Source of the DNA: Coriobacteriaceae bacterium
Lineage (GTDB): Bacteria > Actinomycetota > Coriobacteriia > Coriobacteriales > Coriobacteriaceae
Direction: 5' to 3'
Assembly (NCBI GenBank): GCA_902364975.1
Contig: CABJFQ010000004.1
Coordinates: 95,313-159,312, forward strand
Length of the DNA: 64,000 bases
Each line of letters begins with the position of its first letter. The stretch's first letter is position 1. The notes beneath the pieces were generated by a model. The model saw nothing but the letters and a program-made list of their open reading frames with translations. It was not told the DNA's origin and ran no database searches. Below, piece after piece: positions 1 through 11,600 of this stretch. The translations under genes were made by a program, and so were the position numbers.

Positions 1-1014
1 CAGGGCGGCATTGCCCGTCGCGCTCGGCTCGGGCAGCGCGACCGGCTCGTTGTCCTCGTCGGTGATGCTCGGCACGCAATTGAGCACCTCGTTGATACGC
101 GACGCGCTGGCGCTCGCCTTGGTAAAGACCACGACCAGGTTGGCAACGTACACGATGGAGGTCAGGGTCTGCGTCATGTAGTTCACAAACGCCATAACCT
201 GGCCCTGCGTAAGCTCGCCCACGTTGACCTGGATGCCACCCACCCACAGGATGGCGCACACGCCCAGGTTCATCACAAGAAACGTGACGGGGTTGAGCAC
301 CGACGAGAGCTTGCCCACCGCGATGGCAGTATTGGCCTGGTCATCGGCGGCTTGGGCAAAACGCTCACGCTCGTGATCTTCGCGTACAAAGGCGCGAACC
401 ACGCGGGCGCCCGAAAGGCCCTCGCGGCAAATGAGCGCGATGCGGTCGAGCTTTGCCTGCAGCTGCTTGTAGTACGGAATGCAGCGCGCCATGACAAACC
501 AGAACACCAGGCCGATGGCGGGCGTGCAAATCAAAAAGATCATGCCGAGCTTAAGGTCGATGGCAAGGGCCGCGCACATGGATCCCACGGCTAGGAAGGG
601 CCAACGGATGAGCATACGCACACCGAGCGCCACAGCGAGCTGCACCTGGTTGACATCGTTGGTAATGCGCGTGATGAGCGACGGCGTGCCAAAGCGATCG
701 AGCTCGGCATAGCTCAGCTTATTGATGTGCTCGTAGAGCGCGCCGCGAATGTCGGTGCCCATGCCCTGCGAGGTGAGCGCCGCCATCTTTTGGCAGACGA
801 GCGTAAACGAGATACCGATCACAGCCATGGCGCCAAGCAGCATACCGTAGTGGACGACGGCACTCACGTCGTGCGCACCGATACCTTTATCGATCATCTG
901 GGCAATCACCAGCGGCGTAAGCAGGTCAAAGATCACTTCGATCAACTTGCACGCCGGGCCAATCACCATATACCGGCGAAACTTGCCACCAAAACGCCTG
1001 AGCAGCTCAATCAT
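1..1014 (-). CDS. ABC exporter, membrane domain (partial, runs off window)
   Basis: Reading leftward from an ATG at 1014, the frame stays open to base 1, giving 338 residues. The protein begins MIELLRRFGGKFRRYMV and contains the six-helix ABC type-1 transmembrane region. A typical coupling segment reads TSQGMGTDIRGALYEHI, followed by FGTPSLITRITNDVNQVQ, both hallmarks of heterodimeric multidrug/peptide exporter half-transporters. The nucleotide-binding domain lies beyond the left edge, so Walker motifs are not visible. It is likely one half of a pair, as at 21.9-25.6 kb, but its partner is not seen. Substrate unknown. Confidence 0.88.
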   Translation of the reverse strand, partial: MIELLRRFGGKFRRYMVIGPACKLIEVIFDLLTPLVIAQMIDKGIGAHDVSAVVHYGMLLGAMAVIGISFTLVCQKMAALTSQGMGTDIRGALYEHINKLSYAELDRFGTPSLITRITNDVNQVQLAVALGVRMLIRWPFLAVGSMCAALAIDLKLGMIFLICTPAIGLVFWFVMARCIPYYKQLQAKLDRIALICREGLSGARVVRAFVREDHERERFAQAADDQANTAIAVGKLSSVLNPVTFLVMNLGVCAILWVGGIQVNVGELTQGQVMAFVNYMTQTLTSIVYVANLVVVFTKASASASRINEVLNCVPSITDEDNEPVALPEPSATGNAAL

Positions 1015-1055
1015 AAAAAGGCGCTCCCTATCATCATCCACATTCAATTCGAACC

Positions 1056-2162
1056 ATGATAGTACCGCCACCCCAAAAGAAGCGTAAACAACTCGTCATT
1101 TCTAACGGGATTCAGTTTTCAGAGGGGCATACGCGCACACCCAGCCAGTGGCGGGTCGACCACTTGGTATACTTACACGACATTCTCGCAAGAAGAGCAA
1201 GACGAGCAACTGTGGGCATCGCCCTTTCCGCGGCACTTGTCGCGGGAATCGCCCCCGCAACGGCGATCGCGGCAGAAACCAGTTCCCCCACCGGTGCAGT
1301 TGCCTTGCAGACGGAAGACGCGGCCGCCGCAAAGGAAAAAGCGTATGCAGCCATGCAGGAAGCGCTCAAAAACCTCGAAGCCGCGAAAGACGCCGCAAGT
1401 CCCGAGAAACTTGCGGAAATCGATGATGACATTGCCAGTTTTCAAGAGATCCACGACATGGTGGTGACGGAAGCCGCCAAACGGAGGGAACCCCTTCCCG
1501 CCATGCAAGCGAACGTCGATGCAGCCCAAGCCAAATACGATGAGGCCCACAACCGGACAAGCGGCCTTCAGGCAGAATTAGATAAGGTACTCAAGGAGCT
1601 CGGCGACGAGGCGCCCAGCACAGCCATTGAGGAGCATATTAAGCAGTTGCGCAGTGAGATCATGGCGGCAGAAAGGCGAGAAGAATCTTGTGAAGATGAT
1701 CTTCACCGCTACCAACGCCGGCTCGAAAGCCAGGAAAAACAGGTTCAGTATTTCGAAAGTGAGGCAAAGGAAGCTAAAGCCCACATCGACGAGGACATAG
1801 CCAAGCGAAATGCGCTCCTTAGCGATTTGGAAAAGGCGCAAGCGGCCTATGACGACGCCTGCAAGGCATACGAAGAGGCAAAGGCCGCGGCAGACAAGGC
1901 CACCTCGCCCGAGATAGCGAAACCCGCCGAGACGACAAAACCCTCCAGCTCAGCGCAGCCGGCCGAAACGGCCCAGCCCGCCAGCTCGCCCGCGACCGGC
2001 AAATACGCTCCATCGAGCTCCACCAAGCAAGCAAATACGACCGCCGGCAAGCTCGCAAACACGGGCGACACAGCACCGAGCGCAATCGCACTCGCAGGAA
2101 TCGCCGCCGCAGGACTCGGAATAACCACCGCAGCCACACGCCGCCTCAAGAACTCAAAATAG
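1056..2162 (+). CDS. Sortase-anchored coiled-coil surface protein (LANTG)
   Basis: Residues counted from the ATG at 1056. A signal peptide (n-region RRARR, then a hydrophobic stretch ending ATAIAAETSS) lies at about 46-75. It is followed by some 220 residues of Ala/Glu/Lys-rich heptad-like sequence predicted to form a coiled coil, a Pro/Ser/Ala/Thr-rich wall-spanning stretch, and a C-terminal LANTG motif with hydrophobic segment and RRLKNSK tail. This is the layout of a sortase substrate with a non-canonical LPXTG. The start is doubtful: the ATG at 1056 has no clear ribosome site and leaves about 45 unusual residues before the signal peptide, so TTG at 1164 is an alternative. Function beyond cell-surface display is unknown. 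Confidence 0.75.
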   Translation: MIVPPPQKKRKQLVISNGIQFSEGHTRTPSQWRVDHLVYLHDILARRARRATVGIALSAALVAGIAPATAIAAETSSPTGAVALQTEDAAAAKEKAYAAMQEALKNLEAAKDAASPEKLAEIDDDIASFQEIHDMVVTEAAKRREPLPAMQANVDAAQAKYDEAHNRTSGLQAELDKVLKELGDEAPSTAIEEHIKQLRSEIMAAERREESCEDDLHRYQRRLESQEKQVQYFESEAKEAKAHIDEDIAKRNALLSDLEKAQAAYDDACKAYEEAKAAADKATSPEIAKPAETTKPSSSAQPAETAQPASSPATGKYAPSSSTKQANTTAGKLANTGDTAPSAIALAGIAAAGLGITTAATRRLKNSK

Positions 2163-2207
2163 CCGACAGAGCATATCGCCTTCGCCAATCTACAAGCCCA
2201 GAGAAAA

Positions 2208-2253
2208 AAAGAGGCCCGTTTCCCCAACCAAAACCAGGGAAACGGGCCTCTTT
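2208..2253. terminator. Bidirectional intrinsic terminator
   Basis: Two 17-base arms (2208-2224 and 2237-2253, AAAGAGGCCCGTTTCCC and its complement) form a strong GC hairpin flanked by A-rich and T-rich sequence. It ends the LANTG gene and can also stop leftward transcription. Confidence 0.85.
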
Positions 2254-2326
2254 ACTTGTAAAAACAGATGGCAACGCCGCCGTCTCTTGAACCACGTAGC
2301 CATTGATGTCTTGGCGCAGTCAGCGA

Positions 2327-2426
2327 GCGCCATCCAGAGCGAACAAGTTGGCATGAAAAAGGCAAGGCATAGACCTTCTGGTCATGCCCTGCCTTTTGAA
2401 TGACAAATTGTCGCTCTGGATGGCGC
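2327..2426. repeat. Long near-perfect palindrome (100 bp)
   Basis: Arms 2327-2342 and 2411-2426 are perfect 16-base complements (GCGCCATCCAGAGCGA). The sequence between them continues to pair almost throughout down to a TTCT loop near 2376-2379. It has no coding frame of note. It lies between a terminator and the SRP RNA and is far larger than a terminator; it may be a MITE-like element or a stable RNA hairpin. Confidence 0.7.
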
Positions 2427-2478
2427 GCAGCGTCGAGCATTGCGCGGTTTGGTAAAACCGCGCAAAAAGAAAGCCCGT

Positions 2479-2579
2479 GCGCTCGATGGATTCGGATGCC
2501 CGACAGAGGCTCCTTATGGCTGCTTCCTTCCGGACCTGACCAGATTCGGAACATGTCGTCATCCGAACCCATCGAACGC
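2479..2579 (-). ncRNA. ffs: Signal recognition particle RNA (4.5S, small bacterial type)
   Basis: On the minus strand the conserved tip GGTCAGGTCCGGAAGGAAGC, diagnostic of SRP RNA helix 8, is present. It is enclosed by long complementary ends: about 20 bases at 2560-2579 pair with 2479-2498. The length of about 101 nt fits the small bacterial SRP RNA that binds Ffh and targets membrane and secreted proteins. A GATATA-like -10 lies just upstream near 2593-2603. It sits immediately downstream of the giant secreted adhesin. Confidence 0.93.
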
Positions 2580-2623
2580 GCTAGGCGCTCGGTATATCTT
2601 ACCTGCTCCCGCCCGTCACGGCA

Positions 2624-2658
2624 AGTGGGGCGAACCCATCGGATGGATTCGCCCCACT
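2624..2658 (-). terminator. Terminator of the giant adhesin gene
   Basis: Inverted repeat AGTGGGGCGAA...TTCGCCCCACT directly after the adhesin stop codon at 2670. It separates the adhesin transcript from the SRP RNA promoter. Confidence 0.65.
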
Positions 2659-2669
2659 CGTCCATATCG

Positions 2670-5600
2670 CTAGCGGCGCCTACGGTACAGGACCGCGCCG
2701 CCCGCTGCGGTCAGCGCGCCGATGCCGGCCATGGCCGCGAGCGCCTCGACCGGCAGGCTGCGGTCGCCGGTGTCGGGCATGCCGCCCTTGGAGCCGTCGC
2801 CGCTGGAGCCGCTGCCGGAGCCGTTATCTGAACCGCCGCCCGAGCCGCCGCCCGGCGTGCCGGGGTTCTCGGGGGTGCCGGGCTCCTCGGCGTAGCTGTT
2901 GGTGAAGACTGGCGGCACGTTGGCGTCGCCCTCGTAGGAGACCTTCGCCGACAGATAGCCCGTCTTGGTGCCGTCTGCCGCCTCGTCGCTCACCGTGACG
3001 ACGATCTTGTGCGCCGCCGTGTCGTAGGTCACGTGCGCCTGACCGTCGTCGACCTCGCTCACCGTGAAGGTGTAGGTGCCGGCCCGCTTGAACGTCAGCG
3101 CATCGAACGCGACGCTGCCGTCGGCGGCATTCTTGGCGGTCGACATGACCTTGCCGTCCCGGCCCTTGAGCTCAAAGCTAAACTGGCCAGCCTTGAGCTC
3201 GGCGCCCTCGATCACCTTGGCGGCGCCCAGCTTGAGGGTGACGGGTGCGGCCTCGTAGCCGTTGGTGAAGGTCACCGAGGTGTCGTTCGCGGCATTGCCC
3301 TCGGCATCCATGAGCTCGTGCTTGACGGCGAGCGTGCCGTTGCCGGCATCGGTGACCGTCGTGCGCACTCGGTACGTCGCCCTGTCGTATGTCACGCCGC
3401 CCGCCGTGCCGGCGACTTCGCGCAGCTCGTAGCTGTGCGCGCCGGGCGCGGTGTAGGTGACGGGGCCGAGCGCGACCGTTCCGTCGGCGGCGTTCTTGCC
3501 CGTCGCCGCGACGCTCTCGCTGCCGTCGGCGGCAATCTCGATCAGCTGGAACTCGAACTCGCCCTCGGCCAGGTCACGGCCCTTAAGCTTCTTGTTCACC
3601 TTGATCTGGTCGGTGACGGAGCTCGGCGTCGGGTTCACGCCGTAGGTGTTGGTGAACTCGAACGCACCCCTGCCCTCGGGCGTGCCCTCTGCGGGCAGGA
3701 CCTCCGCGGCGAGCGTGCCCGCATTGGTGTCCTCGACCACCTTGACCGTGAAGATCCTGCTCGCCGTCGCGTCATTGACCACGCCGTCGACCGAACCGGA
3801 CTCGCTCACCCGGTAGGCAAACGTCTTGGTGCGCAGGCCGTCACCGTCGATCTCGACGCCATCGAGATCGCTCGGCTGCTTAAACGTGACATGGCCCAGC
3901 TCGACGTTGCCGGCGGCGTCGTTGGTCGCCTCGGTCACCGTCTTGCCGGAGGCGTCGACCAGTGCGGGCGCGCCGTCCAGCGGCTCAATCTTAAAGGCGT
4001 ACCTGCCCGCGATGTCAGCCTGCGTGAGGCCGAGTCCGGCCTGGCCGAGCGCCAGCGTCTTGGCACCCGCGATGTCGACCGTCGCCTCGCCGGCGCTATA
4101 GCCGTTCACAAACGACAGCGTGCCGTCGGAGCCCTCGGGGTAGACCACGGCCACATCCAGCCCGCCCTTACCGTTATCGGTCACCTTGACCGTAATGCCG
4201 AAGCTCGACACGGCCGCCGTCACGCCCGCGGGCAGCCGGTCCGTACCGTCCTCGGAAACGGTATAGGGAATGACCCAGGAGCCGTCGGCGGCCCTGGTGG
4301 CGATGCCGTCCGCCACCATCTGCTCGAGAGCGTCGGTGGTGTAGGAGATGGGCGAGAACGAAAGTCCCACGGCCTCGCCGTCGCCGGAGGCCCGGTTGGT
4401 CGCGGTCGCGACCACATTGCCCTGGGCATCGCGGACGGAGAACGAGAACTCGCCCGCCGCCGCGGCGCGGCCCGTCAGCGTCTTGGTGGCGTTGATGGCC
4501 ACGTTGCCCTCGCCGCCGAGCTTGGTCTCGGTGACGGTGAAGCTGTAGGTCTTGTCCGCGTCGGCGTCGGTAAACTTCACGTCGCCCTCCGCGGTCCCGC
4601 CGATGAGGTCGACCAGGTCGGCCGCACCGTCATCGGCCGCGGAAACGGTATAGGCGTCCCCGTCGGTCTTGAGGCCGAGCTTGGCGGCCGTCTCGGCGTC
4701 CGCGGTCACGGTGAAGGCGAACTGCCCCGCCTCCATGGCGCGGCCGGAGAGCGTCTTGGACAGGCGCACTCCCGCGCGGGCCGAGTAGTCGAGCTCGGTC
4801 GTGTAGGTGTTGACGAAGTCGCCGCCGCTCGCCTGCGCGATCGCGGGCGTCGTGGCCGTGAGGTTGCCGGAGCCGTCGTCGGCCACGGTCACCGTCATCG
4901 TGGCGACGTGGCCGTCGTAGGCCACGCCGGCGATGGCGGAGCCGTCATCGGGCCTGACCTCGCGCACCGTGTAGGTGAAGGTCTTGGCGCGCACGCGCTT
5001 GCCGCCGACCTCGGCGAACCCGGCGTCCTTGATGTCATTGAGCGTGTAGCGGATGGGGCCGAAGTCGAAGGCGACCCTATCGCCCGCCTTGGTGCCGGCG
5101 GCCGTCACGCTGACGGTCTTGGAGCCGTCGGCAGATCCCTCGGGCATGGGAGCGCCGCCCTCGCCCGTGAGCGTGAACTGGAAGCTATCGCCCTCCGCCC
5201 AGTCGCGGCCCTCGAGCGTCTTGGTGAAGAGCCCCACGGTGGAGACGTCCCTGCCCTCGGTGGCCGTACCGTACGTGTTGGTGAACGCCGCGGTCGCGCC
5301 GTCCTCGGTCACGGCGCCCTCGACCTTGGAGCCGTCAGCCCCGTTGACCGTGGTCGCATATCCCTCGGCGGCGTCCTCGGTCACGGTGTAGCGCGCGCCC
5401 ACGGGCAGGCCGGCGATGGTCTTCTCCCCGCCGTCCCTGAGCGTGAAGGTCGCCTTGCCGTCCGCGAACGTCACGGCGTGCTCGCCCTTGCCGAAGGTGC
5501 CGGAGACGGGCTCGCCGTCCCCGTCGGTCAGCGCGACCGCAAAGCCGAACTCGCGCTGGCTGTCGCCGCCGACGACCGTCTTCTTGACGGTGAGGCTGCC

Positions 5601-8600
5601 GGTCTTGGCGGTGTTGGTAAAGATCGCCGCCTCGACCGTGCGCTCAGCAACGTCGCCTGCGTCGTCGGTCAGCTGTGCAATCTTGGTCTTGGCAAGCAGC
5701 TCACCGGCGCCGTTGTCGGTCACCGTGACGGTGGCACGATAGGTGGCCTTCGAGAACGTGAGTGCCGCCTCGTCACCCGACTGCTCGGTAATCACATAGG
5801 TATAGGTACCGGGCTTGGTGTACTCGATGGTACCGAAGTTGCCAACCTGGGCATCCTTGTGCAACTCAATCGCCGACACGCCGTCCTTGGCGCCCTTGGG
5901 CATGGGCGCCTCACCCTGGGCAGTCAGCGTCATGGTAAAGGCATCCGATGTTATCCAGTTGCGTCCGGAGATCTTCTTTTGCACCTTAAAAGCGTTTTCC
6001 ACTTTTGTGGACTCCACGCTGTAGACGTTGGTGAAGCTCGCTTGCGTCGCCTGTCTGACGGTACCCTTCTGGGGGTTCGCCTTGTCGGTAATTGCAAATC
6101 CGTCCTCACTCGTCATGAGGTTGCCCTTGGAGTCAAGCTCCTGCACCTCGTAGCGAGCGCCCACGGGCACGGTAACCGTCACGGAGCCGCCGGCCTTAAG
6201 CGTGATGGTGTCACCGCTCTTGATCTGTCCGCTTACATAAGTGCCATTGGTGCCGCCGGGGCGACCGGCGAACGCAAAGGTGCCGGCCAGAGGCGTTGTG
6301 CCATCGGCCTGGTAGAGCAGCACCTTAAAGGTAAATGCCTTGTTGGGCGCGGTGATGCCTTCGGCGGCCGTGACCGTCTTGCTCAACGTCAGGCGCCCGT
6401 CAGAAACCTGATCGGTGGTGGTGTTGGTCTTGACGGCGGGGTTGTTGCCGACCGTCACCGACGCCTGGTTGGAGATGTCGCCCGAAGCGCCACCGCTCTT
6501 AAACGCGTCCTCGGTCACGCGGACCTTAAACTGAACCGTGCCCTCCTTGCCGGCGGGAACGTCCTTCAATGTCCAAGTGAGGTTGCCGTCATTGTCCTTG
6601 GAGCCGGCGTCCTTATGGTCGCCGGCGAACTCCACGAACTCGGTTCCCGCGGGAACGGCATCGGTGATCGTCACCGTGGCAGACGCGCCCTCAGTGTTCT
6701 TGTAGCCGATGGTGTAGGTGAGCTCATCGCCCAGCGCCACACCCGACCCCGTCGAATCCTGAACATCGCTCTCGGACTTCTTGGGCACGTAGTTGGTTGT
6801 GGTGCCGGTATAGCTCTTGTTGTCAACCGTTACGGTAGCTTTGTTCTCAACGGTGCCGACCGCACCCTGGGCATCCTTCACAGCGTCCTCGGTAATCTTG
6901 ACGCGCACGCGCACCGAACCGTGGCTGCCCGCAGGCTGGTCACCCAGGTTCCAGGTGAGCACCTGGCCGCTCGCGGCGCCCTTATCGGCAAACTCGCCCT
7001 CAAATGACTCGAACACAACGCCCGTGGGCAGCTCGTCGGTCACGGTCACGTCGGCGGAGACCAGGTTGCCGTCAGCATCGGCCTCGGTATTGACCCAGTT
7101 GATGGTATAGACGTAGGAGTCGCCCACAGAGAGCAGCTGCCCGTCGATGCCCACATCGGGCTTCGCGACCGTGCCGATCGTCTTGACCTTATCGCGTGTG
7201 TTGTGGAAGACGATCTTGCCCTTCTCGGCACCATCGCGATAGGTCACCTTGGGCGTCAGACTGCCATCGTTGTGGTCGGTCACCTCGAGCAGCACTCGGC
7301 ACGTCGCAGACGTATCCACGGGACGCACACCCTCGGGCAGGTTGGCCATGCGCTCCTTTGCCACCAGGTTAAAGCTGTAGGTGGTGGTGTGGTCGGCATT
7401 GTGACGCTTGGTGGCAATGCCATCGTTGACGGCGTCGGCAAGGTCAATCGTCAGCTCATTGGATTCGCCAGCAGCATTGCCAAGCTTAAAGTAAACCTTA
7501 CCAAAGTCGACCGTAGCGGTGCCGTTCTCACCCGTCTTGGTTTTACCCTCATCCATCTTTTCGAGCGAGCCGTTGACCTTCTCGGCATACAGGTCAAACG
7601 TATACTGGCCCGCCTCGATCTTGTCGCCGGAGTCCATTACCTTTTGGGCATGGAGGCCATCGAATGTTCCAGTCGCAGCGTAGCTGTTGGTAAAGAATAC
7701 CTGAGCCTTGGCAGCACCATTCTCGGAGCTAAAGGTCTTTTCATCCTCAGAAAGCTCGACCTTCTTGGCGTCATAGTGCTTGACCGTGGTCACGGTATAG
7801 AGCGAACCATCGCGGCGATTATTAACCGCAATCTCTACCATCCAATAGGTGGAGTCGTATGTATAGCCGCCCTTGCCGCCGCCATTCTCGACAACCTTGT
7901 AGACGAACGTCTTGCCGGCATCTTCCGTCGCGAAGGTCAGGCCGCCCAAAATACCGGTGTGGGACGTGCCATCGGCCTGCGGCTCATCGTTTGTCACGGT
8001 GAGCTTGCCCTCATCCGCGCGCAGCAGCTTGTTGAGCTTTTCGATTGAAGCATCGCCCTCGCCTGTCACCGTGAAGCCAAACATGCCGGCATGCAGGTCA
8101 TGCCCATTGAGCGTCTTGACGATCTCCAGACCACCCTGGAGCTCGTAGCTCGTTGAAGTTTGGTAACTATTGGTGAAGATGAAGCCTTCCGAGCCGGTCG
8201 TACCATCGGCGCGGGCCACAAGCTTGCCGCCCTCATCGGTTACAGTGATGGTCAGGTTATGGGTGTGCGCGTCATACGTCCACTCGCCGAGACCGCCATT
8301 CGGGGCCAGCTCGTTAATAGCAAACTTATACGTGCCTGGCTTGTTAAAGGTGAGCTTCGAGAAATCGAGCTTATAGTGCTCCCCGTCCTTGAGGCCCTCC
8401 TTCGTTTGTGCCTTCTCAACGTAGCCGTTGTCCGCACTCATCGAAGAGCCGGTAATGAGATTGCCGCTGATGGCAGCCTTGGTAGCATCGTCAGCCGCGG
8501 TCATGGCAAAGGTGAACTTGTCCGGAGCATCGGCACCGACAACCACCTTTGTCACGGACGGAGTGTAGGTTGCCGCCTCGGTGACCGTATAGGTGTTCTT

Positions 8601-11600
8601 GAATTTGACCGTCGCGACACCGGTGGACGTTGCACCCGACGGATAGATCCACTGGCCCTCGAGCTCGTCCTTGCCATCGACCTGCTTGCTTACCGCTGTC
8701 GTGACTCTAAGCGTACCGTCGCCGTTATCCGCCACGACAGCCTTAACCGTATGGACCGTCTTGTCGTACGTATAGCCCGTCGCCTTGTCGTCAATCTCAC
8801 TCACCGTATAGGTGAACGTCTTGCCGGCATCATCCTGAGTGAAGGTCAACCCACCCGCAGGTATCAAACTCACGGTCTTGGGGGCGTCAGCCTCGACATT
8901 TGCGGTCTCAAAGACCTTGCCGTCCGTGGAAATGCCAACCTTGCTGGCAGATGTCTCATCAGCAGGCTTGACGATATAACGGAACGTGCTCTTGGGCGAG
9001 CCGAACACCGTCGCGTCCTTGGGATACGTCAACGTCTTCTCGATCTGCAAACCGCCAGCGGCGCCATAGTCGAGACTTGCCGTGTAACGGTTCACAAACG
9101 AGACGGCAGGCGCGGCGCCGACCTCACTTGCATCGTACTGCTGCACGTAGGTATTCGGTTTTTGCTTGAGTTCGACGATCTTTTCGTCCGTCAACGCGCT
9201 CGCATCGGTGCCATCGCCCAGCAACTCCGTCACACCCGCACCCTTGAGCACGGTCGTCACGGTATAGAGCTTAGCGGGGTCGTCCTTGCGTGCTAGAACC
9301 TTGACGAGCACGATGGCATCGCCCGTGTAGCCGGTGTCATAGGCGTAGCCGGCAGCCGCAGGCTGGTTCTCGTGGATGCGATAGGCAAACGTACGCCCCA
9401 GGTCCTGTTCCGTGAGCTCACGGGCAAAAAGCTTCTCTTGCCCGCTTGCGCCCACCACGGCACCGGGCACGCCGGCCCCCGCAGCCGTATTGGATAGGCT
9501 AGCCTCGGCGCCGTCGACCGATGTCTGAACGCCGTTGTACCAAAGGCCCGTCACGGCAAAGGTAAACTGGCCCGCGGCAGAAGCGCGACCCTCAAGGGTC
9601 TTGCTGACCGTCACGCCATCAAAGGTGCCCGACGCATGGTATGCGTTGGTAAAGGCGGCCTTGTCGGTTACGGCCTTGTCCGCATCGGAGGCGCCGGTGT
9701 TGGCGTAGGTCACGCTCGACACGCGCAGCTTGCCCGTGTGGTTGCCCGACTCGTCCAGATCGGTCACCACGACGGTCGCGCGTGCGGTGTGCTTGTCCAT
9801 GGACATGCCCGCCTGGCCATCCTGCGCAGCTTTCTCGGTGATGTTGAAGCTAAAGGTGCCTGCGCGGTTGAACGTCACGGTCGGGGCGGCTTCGGTGCCA
9901 ACAAAGGAGAACGAGGCCACGCGTCCCGACTCGGGCGTGCTGGCGACTGCCTGGTTGGCGTTAACGGCAACAACCCCATCCTTCACCGCCTGTGCAGTGG
10001 TTTTGCTCAAACCAGTTGCGTTGGCATCGTCCGCAGCAGCGGTGAGGTTAAAGGTATAGCGTTCGCCCTGGTTCCAGTCGCGACCGCTCACAGTCTTTTG
10101 GCCCTGCAGGGTCACGCTCGTGGGCTCCACGCTATATATATTGGTAAAGGAAGGTGTGGCATCCTTGTCCAGCTGCTTTACCGAGCCGTCCTCTGCAACC
10201 TTGTAGTACTCGATCGAAGTCTGGATGCCGGCACCCTTCTTGGCGTTGCGCACCAAGGCATAATAGACCGACCCGTCGTAGGTCATGCCCGTAATGCTAC
10301 CGAGATTCTCAGCGAACTTGTACACGTAGGCGCGTCCCGCATCCGCCTTGGCGGTATAGGAGATCGCCGGCCATGCCACCGTACCGTCAGCGTTGTTGCC
10401 CACGGTTACGGTATTGTCCTCGGCACCCTCGGGCATGGGAGCCGTCACGCTCGCATCGACCGTATTGGGACTGAACACAGCGTTGACGTCCGCATAGCCG
10501 CCAACGCCCTCGAGCGTAAAGCTAAAGGCGTTCTGGGAAAGCGGGAAACTCCCGGCGTTGTCGGTCAGGATCTTTTGAGCATGGATGGTGATCTTCGCTT
10601 CGTGTGTATCGTAGTGGTTGGTGAAGGTTGCAACCTTACCGGCAACATCCGTCTTGGTGTCGGCACCCGCGTCGTCGCACTCCTGCACCATCCTCACACT
10701 CTTAATGACAAGAGCGCCAGCCTGGTTGTCCTCCACCACGACCGTCGCGGTATAGGAGGCGGCAGAGTAGCTTATGCCATCCGCCCTGGCATCGGAGCCG
10801 GGGATAACCTCCTTGATGGTATAGGTGTAGGTACCCGGCTTTTTATAGGTGATGTCGCCAAACGTCGCCGGCTGGTCGTTGGTAAGCTCAACCGTAGCCA
10901 CCTTGCTCTTGGCACCGCCGGGCATGGGAACGCCGTCGTCGGCCGTAAGCTGCACGGTAAAGGAATCGCCATCGGCCCAATCGCGACCTTCGAGCACCTT
11001 CTTGGCGCTCAGACCGTTTTTGGCCTCAAGTGTTACGCGGCTGGCGCTGTAGTTGTTGGTGAACTCAAGCGTGTTATCGGCGGGAATCTGTCCGCCCGCA
11101 AGCGCGACAATCTTGCCCTCGATGGTGTTGCCAGTTCCCGACTGCTCCTCGCCACCGGCTTTGCGGTTCACGAGGCTAAAGCCAGCCGGAAGCACCGACT
11201 CGTCGGCAGAGCCGGTAACAGTGTTAACGATACTCGCCAGCACGTTGCCGCTGGACTCCTCGCCCTTGGTGGTGAGCTCGCTCACGCTATACTTGTCGCC
11301 CTGCTTAAGGTCGTATACGCGGATGGTCTCGCCGGCCTTGATGGAGTGGGTGTCGCCGCTCTTAAGCGTGAAAGATTTGCCCACAGCGTTGCCGTTCGCA
11401 TCAAATACATGCGCCTCATAGCCCTTCTGGGACTCAGGCAGGGTGAACTTAAACGTAAACGTCAGATCTTTGCCGTCCGCATCCTTAGTGGGTGCAGTAA
11501 GCCCGTCATCTGCCGTCACGGTCTTAGTCACCTGCAGGCGCGCCACGCGACGGTCGGCATACTGCACGGCCGTACCCGTGGTAAACAAATGGTTGAGCTG

